The notes under the pieces are model-generated. The model saw only the letters and a program-made list of their open reading frames with translations, did not search any database and was not told the origin of the DNA. The position numbers and the translations under genes are program-made. Source: Apium graveolens (Eukaryota > Streptophyta > Magnoliopsida > Apiales > Apiaceae). Taken from it: a stretch of 64,000 nucleotides of DNA. Shown piece after piece: positions 57,241 to 64,000 of the stretch (positions are counted from its first letter, which is position 1; every line of letters begins with the position of its first letter). The stretch is from the NCBI RefSeq assembly GCF_009905375.1, contig NC_133647.1, positions 4,029,847 through 4,093,846 on the forward strand. Direction: 5' to 3'.

Positions 57241-57639
57241 CTACAAAATTAAATCTATAAATAACAAGTTCACTCTCAACTGATGCAACTCAAGCATCTC
57301 TCTAGCAAAAGACATAATACTATGGGGGTTAGTGGATATTTTACCATCAAAACATTGAGGAAGTGAATACGTCACATGGCTTTGGAAAGCATATAGTCTA
57401 TACGACGGTTCCGAAGATGGATTTCTCGTAGCATGTGATATATTCACAGAAAGTGATAAGCTCAAAATACCCTCAACCATCTGGTCTGCTTCAGTAGTGA
57501 GTTCTGGTGTGAAGAAGAGTAGAAGGAGACTACTTGATGGTTTCAAATCTGGCTCATAATTTATGCCTTTCCCATCTTGAGCAGCTGCCTTGTTCTTCAA
57601 GCAAATACCCCATAACTTGTACACTTGGGAGTATGACAA
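57241..57639 (-). other. Exon-like block of unit 1, function unknown
   Basis: Acceptor CTATTTCAG, then an open frame of about 132 codons starting LSYSQVYKLWGICLKNKAAA and ending at a stop at 57241. It contains a hydrophobic run (SSSLLLLFFTPELTTEADQM). The block recurs in unit 2 (60474-60109, with a small deletion) and unit 3 (63344-63144, stopped early by TGA). The smaller block 57944-57866 (MGTPLLELYGTSSEEIADKK) lies upstream and joins in orientation. No family recognised. Confidence 0.5.
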
Positions 57640-58355
57640 CTGAAATAGTAAAATAACATAAATATTAATATAATTGTGGCCTCGCCGAATCCATCCATGT
57701 CACCGGAAATTATTAACAATGATTAAACTTGGCAGTTCAGTATAAAATTGCAGATATGCCTAAAACTATATGTTCAAGAATATATGCTATATAATACTCA
57801 ATCAATATGCAGTTGTAATTCATGTAGAAGATCAGAGCATGCTCAGATTATAAAATGAGAATTACCTTCTTGTCTGCGATCTCTTCACTGCTCGTGCCAT
57901 ATAACTCTAACAACGGGGTACCCATCTTGGCACTTGCAAGTTGCCTGCACCCAAACATAATTGCAGAAAGTTAACATATCACATAACTAATATTACAAGT
58001 TATTGAATTCCATTGCAGAAGTGTCCTATATAACAAATCGTATGAATTAGCTAATAACAAAGTGCACACGAACAATACAATATCGTGAATTTCATGTCTT
58101 TTTGTCAACAAGACTGAATTCATTTGCATCAACCGGAAACTAGAGAACAAACACTGAACCTTAACAAACATGACTAGAACATGCTCGAGATGAAACTGCT
58201 CTATATTATTTTCAAAAAGGTCACATATTGTTTTACTGTCCAAATTTTTGTCAAGTAATATTGTATTAGTAAGTGACGTCCGATTAAGTACCAGTGCTGC
58301 ACTTTATAGTTTAATATATACAAAGCAGAAGTTTCCACAAAGTTTTTAATCTTAC

Positions 58356-58463
58356 CTAGGATTATAACTTCACGAAAAGTATATTCCATGATCTTTATGT
58401 ATTTGAATAATCTGAGCATAAGTATTTCTACTGTCTTTGAAGACCCCAAACCACCATCCCACC
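58356..58463 (-). other. Exon-like block (WDGGLGSSKTVEILMLRLFKY) of unit 1
   Basis: A 108-bp block between TTTTTCCAG and GTAAGA. Read in the phase giving WDGGLGSS it has no stop. It recurs near 61326-61219 in unit 2. Family not recognised. Confidence 0.4.
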
Positions 58464-59506
58464 TGGAAAAAATTATAAAGAAAATAAATGTCTGCAATAT
58501 CAGGCAACAGAAATATATATAATAGAAAAATTATATAATTAGCTTTGCTGTTAAAGTTAAAAAATGTTGATGCAAAACTTTACCAAACGTAGGCTCAAGT
58601 TTTATATCAATTTGTAGTACAGTACTTGATATAGTTAACAAGTTAACTACATACACTACCATAACAGAGTCACTTTAGTCACTTTTATTTCTATAATCTG
58701 CATTACCTGCCTTTATAAACATAAATTATTGTTTATTTGTGCTAAAAGTATGAAGGCACAAATGATAAATGTAGGACATATGCTGGTAATACAAAAAGGA
58801 ATTGCAACCGAAACCTATACTCTCTAGCATCTTCCATTATCTTACATCACAATACTCTCTAGTATCCTTTAAAAAATTCACAAAATAACATTGATTAGGC
58901 AACTAATTAAGTATTACTAAGTGTTTATTAGGTTGTCAAACTAAATTAAATACAACTAACATTTCATCAAATTTTTGTTGCTAGTCTGCTACGTTTTTAA
59001 AACAATTCTTTCCTAAGTCACTGTCCAATATTATATCTACATATGGAGAGAAATAGAAGAAGTTACTTTTGATAATTCATAAAATATATTGTTGATAATG
59101 TAGTACAGTAAATTCATGCACCCGAAAGAAGCCAAGCATTGAACTAACTTCAACTCATTTCCTGATATTGCACATTAAAAGTAAAAATTATAAATGCAAT
59201 AGCGTTTGCACTATTTCATTCAAATAAAGAAAAACAATAGGCGTCGAAATTCACACAAAAATCAGCATAAACGAAGATTATGTTCAATCTCTACAATTAA
59301 ATTTAAAACTATAGTAGGTCAAATTGTCAAGTAAATAAAGACATTGTACAAGGATCAAATAATTGCTCAATTGTACAACGCCTTAAACATCAAGAATAGA
59401 CCTACTAAAATAGTAACAAACATCAAGCATCCACTTCAAAGTTTTGAAATAATCATGATCAATAGCTTCAATAGCATGATAAGTCACTTTAATACAAAAT
59501 CAATAC

Positions 59507-59936
59507 CTGTTCATTAAATTTATACCATTCCCGTGTAAGGCCCCCGTATCTGTACCTTCCTCCCCCTGAAAGTGAACAGTTAATCTACCCTTCAAATCTT
59601 GTCTTGACCTCATGCACAACTGATTATATGAATATCCAGGAATGCAAGCCCTTCTAACAAAAATTCTTAAACGACTGTTGTGGTGGTCATGCTGATATTT
59701 AATTTTATATTTAATATGGGCAAGTCTATTGTCAAAGTCAATGAAGTGAGGAACCTTCAGCATAAGTGAGAAGGACTTCTCAAGCAAACCAGGATTTTGG
59801 TGGATGAAAGCATTGAGAAGTTTTCTATGCTTCTCCGAGAATTCGATAAACACAACGTGCTTTTCTTCTACTTTATGAGCCGATCCTGAAGCATTGAGAC
59901 TTTTGAGAACAAGCCGAGAGACCAATGGGGGGACAC
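59507..59936 (-). pseudogene. HECT-domain start exon, UPL1/2-like, copy 2
   Basis: Collinear with copy 1 and open through QLCMRSRQDLKGRLTVHFQGEEGTDTG. A C-run of five then puts the conserved LTREWY stretch out of frame. Exon ends at a consensus donor (CAG|GTATTG). Arg is replaced by Cys in the QLRMRS block. Confidence 0.8.
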
Positions 59937-62357
59937 CTGTTAATAGTATGACAAGAATTAAAGTCAGGTAATTATATAGCAGCTTTTCCTTTTTAATCGC
60001 CGCAGGCGATGAAATAAGACACTATGAAAACGGAAGTAATAACTTCAACAAAAAAAACTTGTTTACATCAGGCACGATTTCAGAAGCAAAGATAGCCAAA
60101 AGCCGACACTACAAAATTAAATCTATAAATAACAAGTTCACTCTCAACTGATGCAACTCAAGCATCTCTCTAGCAAAAGACATAATACTATGGGGGTTAG
60201 TGGATATTTTACCATCAAAACACTGAGGAAGTGAATATGTCACATGGCTTTGGAAAGCATATAGTCTATACGACGGTTCTGAAGATGGATTTCTCGTAGC
60301 ATGTGATAGATTCACAGAAAGTGATAAGCTTAAAATACCCTCAACCATCTGGTTTGCTTCAGTAGTGAGTTCTGGTGTGAAGAAGAGTAGAAGGAGACTA
60401 CTTGATGGTTTTAAATCTGGCTCATAATTTATGCCTTTCCCATCTTGAGCTTGTTCTCCAAGCAAATACCCCATAACTTGTAAACTTGGGAGTATGACAA
60501 CTGAAATAGTAAAATAACCTAAATATTAATATAATTGTGGCCTCGCCGAATCCTTCCATGTCACCGGAAATTATTAACATTGATTAAACTTGGCAGTTCA
60601 GTATAAAATTGCAGATATGCCTAAAACTATATGTTCAAGAGTATATGCTATGTAATACTCAATCATAATGAACCTGTAATTCATGTAAAAGATCAGAGCA
60701 TGCTCGGATTATAAAATGAGAATTACCTTCTTGTCTTCGATCTCTTCACTGCTCGTGCCATATAACTCTAACAACGGGGTACCCATCTTGGCAGTTGCAA
60801 GTTGCCTGCACCCAAACATAATTGCAGAAAGTTAACATATCACATAACTAATATTACAAGTTATTGAATTCCATTGCAGAAGTGTCCTATATAAGAAATC
60901 GTATGAATTAGCTAATAACAAAGTGCACACGAACAATACAATATCGTGAATTTCATGTCTTTTTGTAAACAAGACTGAATTCATTTGCATCAACCGGAAA
61001 CTAGAGAACAAACACTGAACCTTAACAAACATGACTAGAATATGCTCGAGATGAAACTGCTCTATATTACTTTCAACAAGGTCACATACTGTTTTACTGT
61101 CCAAATTTTTGTCAAGTAATATTGTATTAGTAAGTGACATCCGATTAAGTACCAGTATTGCACTTTATAGTTTAATATATACAAAGTAGAAGTTTCCACA
61201 AAGTTTTTGATCTTACCAAGGATTATAACTTCGCAAAAATTATATTCCATGATCTTTATGTATTTGAATAATCTGAGCATAAGGATTTCTATTGTCGTTG
61301 GAGACCCCAAACCACCATCCCACCTGGAAAAAATTATAAAGAAAACCAATGTCTGCAATATCAGGGAACATAAATATAGATAATAGAACAATTATATAAT
61401 TATCTTTGCTGTTAAAGTTAAAGAATGCTGATGCATAACTTTACCAAACTTAGGCTCAAGTTTTATATCAATTTGTAGTACAGTACTTGATATAGTTAAC
61501 AAGTTAACTACATACACTACCATAACAGAGTCACTTTTATTTCTATAATCTGCAGTCCCTGCCTTTATAAACATAAATTACTGTTTATTTGTGCTGAAAG
61601 TATGAAGGTACAAATGATAAATGTAGGACATATGATGGTAATATAAAAAGGAATTGCAACCGGAACCTATACTCTCTAGCATCTTCCTTTTTCTTACATC
61701 ACAATACTCTCTAGTATCCTTTAAAAAATTCAAAAAATAACATTGATTAGGAAACTAATTAAATATTACTAAGTGTTTATTAGGTTGTCAAACTAAATTA
61801 AACACAACTAACATTTCATCAGATTTGTGTTGCTAGTCTGCTACATTTTTAAAACAATTCTTTTCTAAGTCACTGTCCAATATTATATCTACATATGGAG
61901 AGAAATAGAAGAAGTTACTTTTAATAATTCATAAAATATATTGTTGATAATGTAGTACAGTAAATTCATGCACACTAAAGAAGTCAAGCATTGAATTAAC
62001 TTCAACTCATTTCCTGATATTGCACATTTAAAGTCAAATTTATAAATGCAATAGGGCATGCACTATTTCATTCAAATAAAGAAAAACAATAGGAGTAGAA
62101 ATTCACACAAAAATCAGCATAAACAAAGATTATGTTCAATCTCTACAATTAAATTTAAAACTATAGTAGATCAAATTGTCAAGTAAATAAAGACATTGTA
62201 CAAGGATAAAATAATTGCTCAATTGTACAACGCCTTAAACATCAAGAATAGACCTACTAAAATAGTAACAAACCTCAAGCATCCACTTCAAATTTTGAAA
62301 TAATCAGGATCAATAGCTTCAATAGCATGATAAGTCACTTTAATACAAAATCAGTAC

Positions 62358-62788
62358 CTGTTTATTAAATTTATACCATTCCCGTGTAAGGCCCCCCGTA
62401 TCAGTACCTTCCTCCCCCTGAAAGTGAACAGTTAATCTACCCTTCAAATCTTGTCTTGACCTCATGCACAACTGATTATATGAATATCCAGGAATGCAAG
62501 CCCTTCTAACAGAAATTCTTAAACGACTGTTGTGGTGGTCATGCTGATATTTAATTTAATATTTAATATGGGCAAGTCCATTGTCAAAGTCAATGAAGCG
62601 AGGAACCTTCAGCATAAGTGAGAAGGACTTCTCAAGCAAACCAAGATTTTGGTGGATGAAAGTATTGAGAAGTTTTCTATGCTTCTCCGAGAATTTGATA
62701 AACATAACCTGCTTTTCTTCTACTTTATGAGCCGATCCTGAAGTATTGAGACTTTTGAGAACAAGCCGAGAGACCAATAGGGGGACAC
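62358..62788 (-). pseudogene. HECT-domain start exon, UPL1/2-like, copy 3
   Basis: Collinear with copies 1 and 2. A TAA at 62558-62556, after LAHIKY, breaks the frame, yet downstream the C-run has six bases, which would keep GGLTREWY in phase. The three copies therefore carry different lesions. Confidence 0.8.
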
Positions 62789-63690
62789 CTACTAATAGTA
62801 TGACAAGAATTAAAGTCAGGTAATTGTATAGCAGCTTTTCCTTTTTAATCGCCGCAGGCGATGAAATAAGACACTATGAAAACGGAAGTAATAACTTCAA
62901 CAAAAAAAACTTGTTTACATCAGGCACGATTTCAGAAGCAAACATAGCCAAAAGCCGACACTACAAAATTAAATCTATAAATAACAAGTTCACTCTCAAC
63001 TGATGCAACTCAAGCATCTCTCTAGCAAAAGACATAATACTATGGGGGTTAGTGGATATTTTACAATCAAAACACTAAGGAAGTGAATACTTCACATGGC
63101 TTTGGAAAGCATATAGTCTATACGATGGTTCTGGAGATGGATTTCACGTAGCATGTGATAGATTCATAGAAAGTGATAAGCTCAAAATACCCTCAACCAT
63201 CTCGTTTGCTTTAGTAGTGAGTTCTGGTGTGAAGAAGAGTAGAAGGAGACTACTTGATGGTTTCAAATCTGGCTCATAATTTATGCCTTTCCTATCTTGA
63301 GCAGCTGCCTTGTTCTTCAAGCAAATACCCCATAACTTGTACACTTGGGAGTATGAAAACTGAAATAGTTAAATAACCTAAATATTAATATAATTGTGGC
63401 CTCGCCGAATCCATCCATGTCACCGGAAATTATTAACATTGATTAAACTTGGAAGTTCAGTATAAAATTGCAGATATGCCTAAACCTATATGTTCAAGAG
63501 TATATGCAATGTAATACTCAATCATAATGCAGCGGTAATTCATGTAGAAGATCAGAGCATGATCAGATTATAAAATGAGAATTACCTTCTATTCTTCGAT
63601 CTCTTCACTGCTCGTGCCATATAACTCTAACAACGGGGTACCCATCTTGGCAGTTGCAAGTTGCCTGCACCCAAACATAATTGCAGAAAG

Positions 63691-64000
63691 TTAACATATC
63701 ACATAACTAATATTATAAGTTATTGAATTCCATTGCAGAAGTGTCCTATATAATAAATCGTATGAATTAGCTAATAACAAAGCGCACACGAACAATACAA
63801 TATCGTGAATTTCATGTCTTTTTGTCAACATGACTGAATTCATTTGCATCAACCGGAAACTAGAGAACAAACACTGAACCTTAACAAACATGACTAGAAC
63901 ATGCTCGAGATGAAACTGCTCTATATTATTTTCAACAAGGTCACATACTGTTTTACTGTCCAAATTTTTGTCAAATAATATTGTATTAGTAAGTGAAGTC
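63691..64000 (-). repeat. Third array unit continuing past the window end
   Basis: Intron-like sequence matching 57971-58290 and 60832-61150 at high identity. The window stops inside the third unit, so further copies or the parent gene may follow. Confidence 0.75.

Larger units (their letters stand above)
56611..64000 (-). repeat. Tandem array of 2.85-2.88-kb units carrying UPL-like exons
   Basis: Three units, about 56611-59491, 59492-62342 and 62343 to beyond the window end, are collinear over introns and exons with only scattered differences. Offsets measured at matching positions are 2,881 and 2,851 bp. Each unit on the - strand carries, in transcription order, exon-like blocks at (first unit) 58463-58356, 57944-57866, 57639-57241 and 57067-56626. 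The last matches the UPL1/UPL2 HECT start. The earlier blocks were not recognised. Confidence 0.85.

Noticed and set aside
57971..58243. 90-codon hydrophobic frame repeated in each array unit
   Set aside because: It has no splice context and reads like intron sequence; repetition comes from the array itself.
1..64000. tRNA, rRNA or other structural RNA genes
   Set aside because: No cloverleaf or rRNA core was recognised by eye; GGTTCGAAT words near 1860 and 2240 resemble a tRNA T-loop but have no matching arms.

Overview
This window is repeat-rich nuclear DNA from a flowering plant, probably a dicot. It is AT-rich, its genes carry GT-AG introns, and most of it is transposable elements. I assembled one complete host gene from the sequence: a 14-exon LETM1-like gene for a mitochondrial inner-membrane protein (3662-12004, + strand), which reads through every junction as 607 codons. 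Its introns hold tandem duplications, a pseudo-exon copy of exon 6 and a small inverted-repeat element.

Layout. 1-3661: AT-rich flank with a decayed Helitron relic that keeps its own 3' end (about 845-1185), a 318-bp tandem duplication and two copies of a GGGTTCGGG-rich repeat. 3662-12004: LETM1-like gene. 12322-23901: a structurally complete Helitron of 11,580 bp on the - strand, with both ends and the A/T target. It carries a multi-exon RepHel gene (two in-frame TGA codons in the helicase) and two RPA1-like genes. 24793-37985: a Sirevirus-type Ty1/copia element of 13,193 bp with 1,056-bp LTRs that I count as differing at seven positions, and a GTTAT target duplication. It has gag, pol and a long extra env-position coding region. 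About 41 exact copies of TCAACGGAT or its complement are spread over LTRs, coding and non-coding parts.

39075-50964: pieces of what may be one - strand host gene lie on both sides of a nested Ty3/gypsy cluster. The cluster contains a truncated element end (A'), element A with LTRs at 40708 and 49994, and inside A's integrase a pol-less element B (gag plus chromodomain). Part of A plus B is also duplicated in tandem with a 1,450-bp period. 52083-55905: a third decayed Ty3/gypsy element (C), interrupted by a 497-bp inverted-repeat element with an 8-bp target duplication. 56276-64000: a ubiquitin-coding pseudogene, then a tandem array of 2.85-2.88-kb units on the - strand. Each unit carries the start of a UPL1/2-like HECT domain and other unassigned exons, and each copy is broken in a different way. 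The third copy runs off the window.

The most unusual signal is the TCAACGGAT/ATCCGTTGA motif in the copia element. It sits in opposed pairs able to form hairpins, it is read in three different codon phases where it falls in genes, and it clusters upstream of two TATA boxes: the LTR promoter and a possible second promoter in front of the env-position gene.
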